Below, piece by piece: positions 8,680 through 17,299 of a DNA stretch of 64,000 nucleotides. The translations under genes were made by a program, and so were the position numbers. This DNA is from Nocardia exalbida NBRC 100660 (GTDB taxonomy: Bacteria; Actinomycetota; Actinomycetes; Mycobacteriales; Mycobacteriaceae). The stretch covers positions 124,001 to 188,000 of the forward strand of contig NZ_BAFZ01000002.1 in assembly GCF_000308575.1 (NCBI RefSeq). Direction: 5' to 3'. Below the pieces are notes generated by a model. The model saw only the letters and a program-made list of their open reading frames with translations. It was not told the DNA's origin and searched no databases. Within the stretch, counting starts at the first letter, position 1, and each line of letters begins with the position of its first letter.

Positions 8680-10034
8680 GCGACGACATTCTCCGGCGGC
8701 GCCGCTTGCTCGCCGCGACTCTGGGTGCGGCGGCAGCGATTCCGCTCACCGCCGCCTGCGGCACGGCCGAGCCGGACGACCCGCAGTTCCGGTCGCCCAC
8801 CACCGATGCGCCCGGAGCACGCAACGTCCGGGATTTCGGTGCTGTCGGAGACGGAATCGCCGACGACACCAGGGCATTGGCCGCAGCCGTGGCCGCGGAC
8901 CCGAACGGGCCGCTGGTGCTCTACCTGCCCGCCGGGCACTACCGGGTCGAGTCGATGCCCGATCTGCCGGACTATGCCACGATTCTCGGCGACGGCGCCG
9001 ACGTCACCACGATCGTCTACGCGGGCAACGGCACTCTGGTGCGGCTGCGCAAGCGCAGCCGGGTCCGTTTCGCCAGGCTGGGGATCTTCACCACAGGTCC
9101 CGGCTCGACCGCGGTCGAGCTGTCGGAATGCTTCCGCTGCTCCTTCGACGCGGTGGTACTGCGCGGCAACCACCTCAGCGACAACCATCCGCAGTACCTG
9201 ACCCAGCGCGGCGTCGTGTTGCGCGACAACACCGGCGGCACCGCCTTCATCAACTGCGATATCAACAACTTCGGGATCGGGCTGACCACATCCTGTATCC
9301 AGAACTACGTCACGTCCTCGAAGTTCACCAGCAATCACACCGGCGTCCTCGGCACCGGCAACGACCACAACGCCGGGCTGGCACTCACCAACGTCGAATT
9401 CGTCTCCGACCAGAATCCGCTCACCACCGACCGCCACCTGCGGGTCGACGGCGCTGCCAACGACTGGTGGCTGACCAACGTGTGGTTCGAAGGCGCCGAG
9501 GTCGCCCTGTCGGTCGGCGAGAACGGGCGCGGCGGACCCGCGCAGTTCGGCATGGTCAACGCGAAGGTCGCGGCCCGTTCGGTCGGGCTCGAACTGAACT
9601 ACTGCCGACAGCCGTATCTGGCGAACGTGATCTTCGACGCGGAGTCGCGGCCGCCGGGCATCCCGGTGCGCGTGGATCCCGTCGGCTGTCCGGAAGGCAC
9701 CGCGGTCGGATTGATCTCCGGGATCACCGACGACATTCCCGTCGAGACGTTTCCGACCGGCTGGAACGTCATCGGGCGCAAGGGCATGCGCACTCCGCGC
9801 TTCACCGGCACCGTGGTGTCCCAAGCGGGGCCGCACGGCGCGGACGTGTTCCAGGCACAGAGCGGCGACGGCGCCATCCGCGCCGCGGTAACCGCCGACG
9901 GAACCTGGGTCTGCGAACACGCCGACAACGGTCCCGTGCTCAAGGCGCCCGACGGCGGATACTGGCGGCTCACCGTCTCCGACGACGGCAAGCTGAGCAC
10001 GGTAGCGCTCGGCAGGAAGCGTCCCGGCGGATGA
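8676..10034 (+). CDS. Tat-exported lipoprotein with pectate-lyase-like beta-helix
   Basis: 452 residues. The N-terminus has an arginine run (RRRRLLAAT) like a twin-arginine signal, then a hydrophobic segment and a lipobox LTAAC ending at Cys28. The mature protein starts with NVRDFGAVGDGIADDTRAL, the hallmark of the pectate-lyase-3/GH28-like right-handed beta-helix, and continues with Asn-rich rungs (INCDINNFGIG, SNHTGVLGTGNDHN, LTNVEFVSDQN). It is probably anchored outside the membrane and may bind or cut the polysaccharide made by this locus. The ATG at 8676 (ATGA overlap) is preferred over the one at 8664. Substrate and catalysis are unproven. Confidence 0.8.
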   Translation: MSDDILRRRRLLAATLGAAAAIPLTAACGTAEPDDPQFRSPTTDAPGARNVRDFGAVGDGIADDTRALAAAVAADPNGPLVLYLPAGHYRVESMPDLPDYATILGDGADVTTIVYAGNGTLVRLRKRSRVRFARLGIFTTGPGSTAVELSECFRCSFDAVVLRGNHLSDNHPQYLTQRGVVLRDNTGGTAFINCDINNFGIGLTTSCIQNYVTSSKFTSNHTGVLGTGNDHNAGLALTNVEFVSDQNPLTTDRHLRVDGAANDWWLTNVWFEGAEVALSVGENGRGGPAQFGMVNAKVAARSVGLELNYCRQPYLANVIFDAESRPPGIPVRVDPVGCPEGTAVGLISGITDDIPVETFPTGWNVIGRKGMRTPRFTGTVVSQAGPHGADVFQAQSGDGAIRAAVTADGTWVCEHADNGPVLKAPDGGYWRLTVSDDGKLSTVALGRKRPGG

Positions 10035-11365
10035 TCCGTCGACGGCACCGCCGCACCGAAGCACACCAGGCCATCACCGGTCCCCTCGGGACGGCGGTGC
10101 GGTTGCGGCCGCCGCGCTTCGACGATTTCGCGGAGTGGCGGCGGATCCGGCTCCGTGACCGCGCGATCATGGAGCCCTACTGGGTCAGCTCGGAACAGGA
10201 CTGGCCCGCCCGCCATACCGCCCGCCACTGGGTACGGGAATGCCTCGACAGCCGGGCCGACGCACGCGCCGGGCGGCGGATGAGCATGGTCATCGAGGTG
10301 GCCGGTCGGTTCGCCGGACAGGTCGAACTGGCCTCGATCGACGCGGCGGCAGGCAGCGCCGAGCTCGGCATCTGGATCGGCTCCGCCGTCGCGGGCGGCG
10401 GTATCGGCGCTCTCGTGCTGACCATGATGACGGTCTTCGGATTCGACAGCCTCGGCCTCATGCGAATCAGCGCACCGATCGCGCCCGGCAACATCGCCGC
10501 GGCCAAGATCGCGGCCGCGGCGGGCCTGCGGTACGAAGCCCGGATGCGCGCCTATTTCGATGCCGGTGGCGCACGCCGCGACCACGAGCTGTGGGCGGTG
10601 ACCCGCGCCGATCGGCCCGACCGCGGGTTCACCGCCGTCGATCCGGCCCGGCAACGCCTCCACCCGATGACGCCACAACTGCCCGCCGCCTCTGCCGCCC
10701 CGCACGGGCCGCCCCGCACGGGCATCGCAGCCGCGTATCTGCGGTACCAGCTATCCCGATTGCGGCAGGTGTTCCGGTGGCTGCGGGGCAGCGCCGCCAT
10801 CGCACTCACCGACTCCGATGACCGCGGGCGGGTGCTGGTGCGATCACGCCGTTTCGCCGACTTCCGGCAGCGCCGAGCGGCCCGTATCCGCAACCGTGCG
10901 ACGCTGGCACGTGATCCGCACATGTCACCCGCCGCCTGGCCGCGCCGGCATTCCCTGCGCCACTGGCTGGCCGAACTCGCCGAAGCCAGGATCGGCCTGC
11001 GTTCCCGGCCAGGGCTGACGCTGACGATCCTCGACGACGGCCGCTTCGTCGGTGAAGTCCGGCTGCACGGGCTGGACATGTTCGATCGCAACGTCCGGCT
11101 CAGCGTCTGGACCGATGCCTCGGCCCGCCCGGAACTCCGCGCACACGTGCTCCGCCTGCTGGTGCGCCATGCGACCGAACGGCTGGGAATCCTCCGCATC
11201 GCCACCGCGATCCCGGTATCCGACCCGGCCGCGGCGGCCGTGGCGGCCGCGGCCGGGTTCGCCGAGGAGGGGCGGATGCGCGGGTACCTCGATGTCTTCG
11301 GCCCCCGTGGCGATCACGACCTCTGGGCGTACAGTCATCCGGCCGGCACGGCTGCCCCCGGATGA
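10031..11365 (+). CDS. Tandem GNAT acetyltransferase fusion
   Basis: 444 residues with two RimJ/RimL-type GNAT domains. The first (about 15-195) has LRPPRFDDFAEWRRIRLRD, ELGIWIGSAVAGGGIGALVL (the acetyl-CoA loop region) and RISAPIAPGNIAAAKIAAAAG followed by a GLRYEARM-RAYFDAGG tail. The second (about 265-440) repeats the plan: VRSRRFADFRQRRAARIRN, RLSVWTDASARPELRAHVL, and IPVSDPAAAAVAAAAGF followed by EEGRMRGYLD. The second domain has no glycine-rich loop as clear as the first, so it may be degenerate. An N-acetylation step on an amino sugar of the glycan fits the context. ATGA overlaps both neighbours. Confidence 0.8.
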   Translation: MIRRRHRRTEAHQAITGPLGTAVRLRPPRFDDFAEWRRIRLRDRAIMEPYWVSSEQDWPARHTARHWVRECLDSRADARAGRRMSMVIEVAGRFAGQVELASIDAAAGSAELGIWIGSAVAGGGIGALVLTMMTVFGFDSLGLMRISAPIAPGNIAAAKIAAAAGLRYEARMRAYFDAGGARRDHELWAVTRADRPDRGFTAVDPARQRLHPMTPQLPAASAAPHGPPRTGIAAAYLRYQLSRLRQVFRWLRGSAAIALTDSDDRGRVLVRSRRFADFRQRRAARIRNRATLARDPHMSPAAWPRRHSLRHWLAELAEARIGLRSRPGLTLTILDDGRFVGEVRLHGLDMFDRNVRLSVWTDASARPELRAHVLRLLVRHATERLGILRIATAIPVSDPAAAAVAAAAGFAEEGRMRGYLDVFGPRGDHDLWAYSHPAGTAAPG

Positions 11366-11541
11366 CGCCCGACCCGTGGAGGGCCGAGCCCGTGAGTTCG
11401 GCGACCGGGTGCGCCCCGACGCACGAGCACAACGCCTCCGGTCGGTTCCGCGACCCGCTCGACGCCGGAGCGTATCCCCGTCCGTGCAATCCCGGCTTCC
11501 CGCCGGTATCCCGCCCGCACCGCATACGGAGCACCAGATGA
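11362..11541 (+). CDS. Possible 59-residue coupled small ORF, unknown
   Basis: A 59-codon frame starts with an ATG overlapping the GNAT stop (ATGA at 11362) and ends in a TGA overlapping the ATG of the next gene (ATGA at 11538). This exact two-sided coupling matches the style of the whole operon. The product begins MTPDPWRAEPVSS, has two Cys (17 and 43), is rich in Pro and Arg, and has no signal peptide or known motif. Codon third positions are GC-rich but less extreme than in the neighbours. It could be chance, because the frame of the next gene is also open here and that gene might start earlier. Confidence 0.4.
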   Translation: MTPDPWRAEPVSSATGCAPTHEHNASGRFRDPLDAGAYPRPCNPGFPPVSRPHRIRSTR

Positions 11542-12905
11542 ACCCGCACCCCGACGTCCCACCGCACCACGGGTTCGCCCGCAGCAATGCGCTGCAGCGT
11601 CGGTTGCACGAGCTGGTGCCCGGCGGCGCTCACACCTACGCCCGCGGAGCCGACCAGTACCCCGAGCAGATGGCACCGATACTGGTGCGCGGCAACGGAT
11701 GCAGAGTGTGGGATGCCGATGGCAACCAGTATGTCGAATACGGAATGGGCCTGCGTTCGGTCACCCTCGGCCATGCCTACGCACCGGTCCTCGACGCCGT
11801 GACGACCACCATCGCCGACGGGGTGAACTTCAGCAGGCCGACCGAGCTGGAACTCCTCGCGGCCGAGGACTTCCTGGACCTCGTTCCCGGTGCGGACATG
11901 GTCAAGTTCGCCAAGAACGGCTCCGATGCCACCACCGCCGCCGTTCGGCTGGCCCGGGCCGTGTCCGGCCGCCAGCGGATCGCCGTCTGCGAGCAGCCGT
12001 TCTTCTCCGTCGACGACTGGTTCATCGCGACGACACCGATGTCGGCAGGCATCCCCGAGCATGTCGGCGCCGAAATTGTCCGGTTCCCCTACAACGACGT
12101 CGACGCTCTCGCCACGGTCCTGGCGGGCGACAGCGTGGCCGCGGTCGTCATGGAGGCGGCCACCGCAACGGCGGAACCCGAGTCCGGCTACCTCCAAGCG
12201 GTACGCGCCCTGTGCGATCGGCACGGCACCTTGCTGGTATTCGACGAGATGATCACCGGGTTCCGCTGGGCCACCGGCGGTGCTCAGTCCGTCTACGGCG
12301 TGACTCCCGATCTGTCTTGCTGGGGCAAGGCCATGGGTAACGGATTCCCCATCTCCGCGCTCGCCGGACGACGCGAATACCTCGAGCGGGGCGGCCTGCG
12401 CACCGGCGCCGACCGCGTATTCCTGCTGTCCACCACGCACGGCCCGGAAACCAGCGGGCTCGCGGCCTTCCGTGCGGTGGCCGCGGCCTACCGGGCCGGC
12501 GATCCGATCTCCCGCATGGAAGCGGCAGGCGCCGCGCTGGCGACCGGGTTCGCGGCAGTGGCGGACGAACTCGGCATCGGCGATCACCTCCGGGTCCGCG
12601 GTCGCTCCTCGTGCCTGATCTTCGAAACCCTCGATTCCGACGGAAAACCCTGCCAGGCATTCCGCACCTTGTTCCTGCAAGAACTGCTTCAGCGCGGAGT
12701 ACTCGGGCAATCCTTCGTCACCTCGGCGGCACACGACCACGAAGCGATCGCCGTCACCTTGTCGGCTTGCGTGGACGCGGCCCAGGTGTACCGGACCGCC
12801 CTCGAACGCGGCACCGTCGACGGACTGTTGCGCGGACGAGCGGTCGCTCCCGCGCTTCGCCGCACCGCCGCACCTCGACAGATCGAAGCGAGCACATCTC
12901 GATGA
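11538..12905 (+). CDS. Glutamate-1-semialdehyde aminomutase-like PLP enzyme
   Basis: 455 residues of class III aminotransferase fold close to HemL. Seen: GGAHTYARGADQYPEQMAP, KNGSDATTAAVRLARA, FDEMITGFRWATGGAQ, and the PLP lysine Lys264 in CWGKAMGNGFPIS. A GGAG site precedes the ATG. Inside a glycan operon this is unlikely to be the housekeeping heme enzyme. Related proteins occur in surface-polysaccharide and natural-product loci, where they move or install an amino group. I infer a role in making an amino-sugar or side-chain precursor. The next gene overlaps it by ATGA. Confidence 0.8.
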   Translation: MNPHPDVPPHHGFARSNALQRRLHELVPGGAHTYARGADQYPEQMAPILVRGNGCRVWDADGNQYVEYGMGLRSVTLGHAYAPVLDAVTTTIADGVNFSRPTELELLAAEDFLDLVPGADMVKFAKNGSDATTAAVRLARAVSGRQRIAVCEQPFFSVDDWFIATTPMSAGIPEHVGAEIVRFPYNDVDALATVLAGDSVAAVVMEAATATAEPESGYLQAVRALCDRHGTLLVFDEMITGFRWATGGAQSVYGVTPDLSCWGKAMGNGFPISALAGRREYLERGGLRTGADRVFLLSTTHGPETSGLAAFRAVAAAYRAGDPISRMEAAGAALATGFAAVADELGIGDHLRVRGRSSCLIFETLDSDGKPCQAFRTLFLQELLQRGVLGQSFVTSAAHDHEAIAVTLSACVDAAQVYRTALERGTVDGLLRGRAVAPALRRTAAPRQIEASTSR

Positions 12906-13996
12906 CCGCACCCCGCATCGCCATCGTCCACGAACGGTTCACCGAATTCGGCGGCTCCGAAGCCGTGGTGGGGGAGTTCGCCCGCACCTGGCCCGGCGCG
13001 GACATCTACGCGCCGATCGTCATGCCGAGCGGAATCCGCTCGCCCGTCCAGCACGTCCACGACACCTGGCTCTCCCGCGCCCACGCGCTGACCCGCGGCC
13101 GGCACGCCCCTCTGCTGCCGCTCGTCCCCCGGTCCCTGCGACGAATGCCGTTGCGGGGCTATGACGCCGTGGTCGTCAGCCACCACTCATTCGCCACCCA
13201 GGCCGCACTGGCCACCGACGCACCCGTGATCGCCTATGTGCACAGCCCTGCCCGATGGGCCTGGGACCGGGAGTTCCGCATCCGCGAAGCCGGCGGACGG
13301 GCCGGCCAGTTCGCCCTCGGCGCCGTGGGCGCACTGGCCCGCCATGCCGAGCTGCGCGCCGCGCCGCGCCTGGCCCGGGTGATTGCCAACTCGACCGCCG
13401 TCGCCGACCGGATCCGCGACTGGTGGGGCTTGACCGCCACCGTGATCAATCCTCCCGTCGATGTCGACCGTTTCACCCCCGATCCCGCACGTGCCCGGGA
13501 GGACTTCTTTCTCTACGCCGGTCGCCTCGTTCCTTACAAGCGCGCCGATCTCGCCATTCGAGCCGCTCAACTCGCCGGGGAACGGCTGGTCGTGCTGGGC
13601 GACGGACGCTTCCGGTCTCAGCTCGAAGCTCTCGCCGGACCGGAGACGACTTTTCTGGGCGCCACCTCTACCGACACGCTGCTGGAGATGTACCAACGCT
13701 GCCGAGCCTTGCTCATGCCCGGCGTGGAAGACTTCGGCATCGTCCCGGTCGAAGCCATGGCCTGCGGTACCCCGGTGATCGCCCTCGGCGCCGGCGGTGC
13801 ACTCGACACGGTACGACCGGGCATGACAGGCGAACACGTCGCTCCGGGCCCCGATACGGACGTCGTCACCCGCCTGGCCGCGGCGATGGCGGACTTCGAC
13901 AACGCCCACTACGATCCCCGCGTCATCCGCGCCCATGCGGAAACGTTCGCACCACCCGCATTCCGGGCACGAATGGCCGCATGCGTCGATGTGTGA
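12902..13996 (+). CDS. GT4-type glycosyltransferase
   Basis: 364 residues. The N-terminus RIAIVHERFTEFGGSEAVVGE carries the glycine loop. It continues with YVHSPARWAWDREF, IANSTAVADRIRDWWG and the GT4 donor domain FFLYAGRLVPYKRADLAIRA and PGVEDFGIVPVEAMACGTPV with the E-x7-E motif. This sequence style is close to mannosyltransferase-like enzymes of capsule loci (WbaZ/PimB-type), but I do not assign the sugar. It is the last gene of the operon that starts at 1395. The stop lies inside a dispersed hairpin repeat. Confidence 0.9.
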   Translation: MTAPRIAIVHERFTEFGGSEAVVGEFARTWPGADIYAPIVMPSGIRSPVQHVHDTWLSRAHALTRGRHAPLLPLVPRSLRRMPLRGYDAVVVSHHSFATQAALATDAPVIAYVHSPARWAWDREFRIREAGGRAGQFALGAVGALARHAELRAAPRLARVIANSTAVADRIRDWWGLTATVINPPVDVDRFTPDPARAREDFFLYAGRLVPYKRADLAIRAAQLAGERLVVLGDGRFRSQLEALAGPETTFLGATSTDTLLEMYQRCRALLMPGVEDFGIVPVEAMACGTPVIALGAGGALDTVRPGMTGEHVAPGPDTDVVTRLAAAMADFDNAHYDPRVIRAHAETFAPPAFRARMAACVDV

Positions 13997-14040
13997 TCGG
14001 CCTCGTGTCGAATTGCCGGACGCTGGCTCGGCAAGGGTGA
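13992..14040. repeat. Dispersed hairpin repeat, copy 1
   Basis: This element includes the stop of the preceding glycosyltransferase gene and carries the arms TTGCCG (14013-14018) and CGGCAA (14029-14034), followed by GGGTGA. A second copy lies at 16747-16798. The shared part runs from TGTGATC through TCGAATTGCCG to CTCGGCAAGGGTGA. It may be a transcription terminator or a small repeated palindromic element. Confidence 0.6.
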
Positions 14041-14229
14041 TATGCCTGGCCGCATGGTGATCGAGGCGATCGGTGAGACCCGCCGGACGGTGCGGAGGGT
14101 TTCCCCCGTCTGCCTTCTGAACGCCTGTATTGCGGGCGTTCGTGCTAGAGCCGCGTCCGAATAGGTCGCTGTGGTAGTCGGGTGTCGGCTCGGGATGCTG
14201 TCCGGTGTAGGTGCTGCCGGTGAATTCAG

Positions 14230-14255
14230 CCCCGCCTCGCGGATGCGAGACGGGG
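14230..14255 (-). terminator. Hairpin downstream of the lipase gene
   Basis: CCCCG-C-CTCGC, loop GGAT, GCGAG-A-CGGGG: a strong stem with one mismatch lies 20 bases past the lipase stop on the minus strand. There is no T-run, as is common in high-GC actinobacteria. Confidence 0.5.
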
Positions 14256-14275
14256 CCGGGCTGGAGTTCAGCCGA

Positions 14276-14848
14276 CTACTTCACGAAGTCGCGCACGCTC
14301 TCGAAAACCGTCGATGACGACAGTAGAGCGACATGGCCGAGGCACTGCGTCTGGGTGTTGGCGGCACCGCCGAGAATGGTGCTGTCATCGGGGTTGATGA
14401 TCTCGTCGCACGGTGACCACCAGGTGCCGTAGTTCACCCGGCCGGGGGTCTCGTCGGTGCTGTTGAGTTCGGCCAGGAAGGCCGAGCCGGGCCGCATCTC
14501 CGCGCACGAGGTGTCGAAGCATCCGTTGGCGACATCGGTGCCGTGATTGGGGCCGGCGATGGAGACCCAATCATCGACGGAATTCAGGCCGTCGAGCTTC
14601 TTCAGGTACCAGCGACTGTTGAGACCGCCCATGGAGTGGCTGATGATGTCGACCTTGGCGGCACCGGTTTTCGCGCGCAACGCATCGACCTGCGCCTGCA
14701 CCTCCAGTGCGATGTCTTTGTTCGACCGGGCGGTGTCGTAGCTGAATCGTGCCATGCTATCCGCGGAGTATCCCGCGTCCAGGAATCGGCTCCACATGTA
14801 ATTCCAGTCCGCCGCCGACCCCTGCCAGCCGTGGACGAAAAGGATCAT
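14276..14848 (-). CDS. Lipase of the class 2 (LipA/EstA) type, possibly 5'-truncated
   Basis: 190 residues from the ATG at 14848. The alpha/beta-hydrolase signs are clear: oxyanion segment LFVHGWQGSAADWN, nucleophile elbow SHSMGGLNSRWYL, GPNHGTDVANGCFDTSC, an acidic CDEIINPDDS segment, and the catalytic-His segment CLGHVALLSSS. Four cysteines suggest an exported protein, yet no signal peptide precedes the first beta-strand. In-frame codons continue upstream but run into the AraC gene. The mature domain is complete from its first strand, so an export signal may have been lost. It lies 115 bases downstream of the AraC regulator on the same strand. Confidence 0.7.
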   Translation of the reverse strand: MILFVHGWQGSAADWNYMWSRFLDAGYSADSMARFSYDTARSNKDIALEVQAQVDALRAKTGAAKVDIISHSMGGLNSRWYLKKLDGLNSVDDWVSIAGPNHGTDVANGCFDTSCAEMRPGSAFLAELNSTDETPGRVNYGTWWSPCDEIINPDDSTILGGAANTQTQCLGHVALLSSSTVFESVRDFVK

Positions 14849-14963
14849 CACCAGCGCCCGCGTATCCGGACCAGCCGCTCGCTGCGCCGCTCCTGTCCTG
14901 AACCCACGGTCGGCCTCGTGGAAGGGGAACGAACGCTGCTGCTTCGGGCGTTCGGACCGCCGA

Positions 14964-15800
14964 TCAGCGGAAACGGGTGAGCGCGCGGCACGGGGAAGGG
15001 GCGGGCACCTCACCTCGGAGGAAGGATGTGGGCGGGACACCCATCAGGCTGCGGAAATCGGCCGTCATGTGGGACTGGTCGTAGTAGCCGGTGCCCGTGG
15101 CGATGTCGGCCAATGGTGTGTCTTCGGCCCGGGACAAGACCCGGCGGACGCGGTCGATGCGTGCGAAGTGTTTGGGGGAGATGCCGATTCCGCTGGTGAA
15201 CAGGTTGCGAAGTTGTCGTTCGCTCACCGCGAGGTGCGCGGCCAAAGCGGTAACGGAGAGGGGACGGTCGGCGGCGATGGCAGCCACGGCGGTGGCGAGC
15301 AGTCTGCGGTGGGCGCGCTGGGCCGGGTCGTCGGGGATGCGGCGGGGCAGCTCGTTCTCCAAATAAGGCACGACCTCGTCGTGCGCGAGTTCGATCAGCT
15401 CGGAAGCCAGTAGTGCGACCGGACCGGGTAAATCGTCCAGTCGAAGCACGCGATCGGTGAGGTCGGCCGCCGAGACGCCGAGCAGCGCGGGGACCGCACC
15501 CGGCGCCAGCCGCAGACGGACACAGCCTGCGGGCTTGCTCGCGCGCGAGTAGCTCGCCTTGGTCTGCGGACCGACGACGAGCGCGACGCGGTCGTCACCG
15601 GCGGCTCCGTGCTCGGCCCGCAGCACGATCGTGGTGGCTGCTTGTGGAATGTGCGCGAACGGCTCGGACAGGTCGACTACGGTCGGGATGCGGCCGAGTT
15701 CGGCCAGCCACGGGCGCAGCGACTCCGGCGCCGGCTCGGACGTCTCGACCAGGTCGGCGGTCACGACCGGCGGGCGCAGCAGGGTGGTCACGGCATCCAC
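14964..15800 (-). CDS. AraC-family transcriptional regulator
   Basis: 278 residues. The C-terminal 100 residues carry the two helix-turn-helix motifs of AraC/XylS proteins: LSVTALAAHLAVSERQLRNL, then FTSGIGISPKHFARIDRVRR, TPLADIATGTGYYDQSHMTA, and DFRSLMGVPPTSF. The N-terminal 150 residues form a sensory domain without a recognised motif. It faces the NmrA-like reductase at 15877 across a short divergent gap, so it probably controls that gene, itself or the downstream lipase. The inducer is unknown. Confidence 0.9.
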   Translation of the reverse strand: MDAVTTLLRPPVVTADLVETSEPAPESLRPWLAELGRIPTVVDLSEPFAHIPQAATTIVLRAEHGAAGDDRVALVVGPQTKASYSRASKPAGCVRLRLAPGAVPALLGVSAADLTDRVLRLDDLPGPVALLASELIELAHDEVVPYLENELPRRIPDDPAQRAHRRLLATAVAAIAADRPLSVTALAAHLAVSERQLRNLFTSGIGISPKHFARIDRVRRVLSRAEDTPLADIATGTGYYDQSHMTADFRSLMGVPPTSFLRGEVPAPSPCRALTRFR

Positions 15801-15876
15801 TGTATGCAGTCGCGCCTCCCGCAGGTGTGCCGGAATTTCCTAGAGACCTGCGCGAATGCCCGGCACGGTGGTTCCC

Positions 15877-16740
15877 ATGATCGTGATCACCGGTGCGACC
15901 GGCACCATCGGCAGTGAAATCGTCCGGCAGCTCAGCACGCGCGGAACCGCGATCCGTGCTGTCACCCGTGACCCGGACCGGGCCGAGGTGCCCGCAGGCG
16001 TCGACGTGGTGCGCGGCGACTACACCGACCCCGCGTCCATGGCGAAGGCGATGGTCGGTGCGGAGGCCGCGTTCATCGTCGGCGTGCTGGGTCCGGAGTA
16101 TGTGGAGGCCGACCGTGCGCTGATCGCGACAGCGCGGGACGCGGGAGTCGGCAGGATCGTCAAACTCTCCGCGATCGGCACCGGCGATACCGGCCTCGGC
16201 CGGGTCGGAACCTGGCATCTGCCGGGTGAGCAGGCCGCGCGCGAGAGCGGCGTCGACTGGACCATCCTGCGCCCCAGCTCGTTTGCCTCCAACACCCTGA
16301 GCTGGGCCGCCGCGATCCGTGCCGGGCAGCCGGTGCCGAACATGACCGGTGACGCGGCGCAAGGCGTCATCGATCCACGCGACGTCGCCGGGGTGGCGGT
16401 CGAGGCGCTGACCTCCGCCGATCACGCCGGACGGATCTACACCCTCACCGGGCCGGAATTGCTGACGACGCACGACCTGGCGGCCATTCTGGCTACTGCC
16501 ACCGGCCGTCCCGTCGACGTGACCGATATTCCCGAAACCGAAGCGAGGGCATATATGCTCGCGTCCGGAATGTCCGTCGAATTCGCCGACGGTGCGCTGG
16601 CCGGGCAGGCATATGTGCGCGCGGGGCACAATGCGATCGTCACCGACGATGTGGCCCGAATTCTCGGGCGTGCCCGAACTTTTGCCGAATGGGCCACCGA
16701 TTACGCCGGTAAGTTCGTGGCCGGCGAGCGCACGCCGTAG
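15877..16740 (+). CDS. NmrA-like NAD(P)-binding reductase
   Basis: 287 residues. The Rossmann motif IVITGATGTIGSEIVRQL at the N-terminus and RAVTRDPDRAEVPAGVDVV fit atypical SDR/NmrA proteins such as QorB-type quinone reductases. The catalytic Tyr-x3-Lys of classical SDRs is absent. Start choice: the ATG at 15877 has GGTGG upstream and begins the conserved MIVITGATG; an ATG at 15856 would add seven residues. The gene is divergent from the AraC regulator, a common arrangement for redox-stress genes. The substrate is unknown. Confidence 0.85.
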   Translation: MIVITGATGTIGSEIVRQLSTRGTAIRAVTRDPDRAEVPAGVDVVRGDYTDPASMAKAMVGAEAAFIVGVLGPEYVEADRALIATARDAGVGRIVKLSAIGTGDTGLGRVGTWHLPGEQAARESGVDWTILRPSSFASNTLSWAAAIRAGQPVPNMTGDAAQGVIDPRDVAGVAVEALTSADHAGRIYTLTGPELLTTHDLAAILATATGRPVDVTDIPETEARAYMLASGMSVEFADGALAGQAYVRAGHNAIVTDDVARILGRARTFAEWATDYAGKFVAGERTP

Positions 16741-16746
16741 GGTACC

Positions 16747-16798
16747 TGTGATCAGCGCCACATCGAATTGCCGAACGGTGCCTGCTCGGCAAGGGTGA
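16747..16798. repeat. Dispersed hairpin repeat, copy 2
   Basis: Second copy of the element at 13992-14040, six bases after the stop of the NmrA-like gene. It has TTGCCG (16768-16773), CGGCAA (16787-16792) and the same GGGTGA tail, with three extra bases in the loop. Confidence 0.6.
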
Positions 16799-16845
16799 CA
16801 GGACCGGCCGGTCGGCCGGTGTGCTTACACGAAAAGGAAATTCGG

Positions 16846-17190
16846 ATGCGTCAACGGGTCATGACGGTCTTGGTAGCGGTCGTAGCGGGCGGATCGGCCG
16901 CCGCGTTCGGCGGCGCGAGTGCGTCCGCGGTCGCGGTGAACCCCTTCCCCGGCGGCACGGAGGTCTACTTCGACAACGGTGAGTCCGCGGCGATCGCGAA
17001 CCTGAACCTCGGACCGGCGCTGAGCCAGGTGGCCGTCGCTTGGTCTCCCGGAGCGAAAGCTCTGCTCGGCGATGGGATCACCGAGCACGCCCGGTGGGCC
17101 AGCGAAACCCCGACCGGCGGGGTGTCGATCGAGGTGTACGGGTCGCCCATCCAGCCTTCGCTGGTCACGGTCACCACCCTTCGCGGCTGA
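16846..17190 (+). CDS. Small secreted protein, unknown function
   Basis: 114 residues. The ATG at 16846 follows an AAAAGGAAA ribosome binding site and begins a typical Sec signal (MRQRVMTVLVAVVAGGSAAA) with likely cleavage near ASASA-VAV. The mature part, about 80 residues, has no cysteine and several short beta-like stretches (GTEVYFDNGESAAIANLNLG, GVSIEVYGSP). I do not recognise a family. Small secreted proteins of this kind are common in Nocardia and mycobacteria. It appears to be a single-gene unit ending before the hairpin at 17267. Confidence 0.7.
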   Translation: MRQRVMTVLVAVVAGGSAAAFGGASASAVAVNPFPGGTEVYFDNGESAAIANLNLGPALSQVAVAWSPGAKALLGDGITEHARWASETPTGGVSIEVYGSPIQPSLVTVTTLRG

Positions 17191-17266
17191 GCGAGATTTT
17201 CATTTCGGATTTCGGTGTGCCAGGGGTACGCTCGCCCATGGCGTTATGCGCATGCTTTGCCGGAAT

Positions 17267-17299
17267 CCGCTGCGCTCGAGCGTAGAACTCGAGCAGCGG
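17267..17299 (+). terminator. Imperfect hairpin after the small secreted gene
   Basis: The arms CCGCTG(CG)CTCGAG and CTCGAGCAGCGG pair over 12 bases with a two-base bulge and a seven-base loop. It lies 77 bases past the stop at 17190. Possible terminator. Confidence 0.4.
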
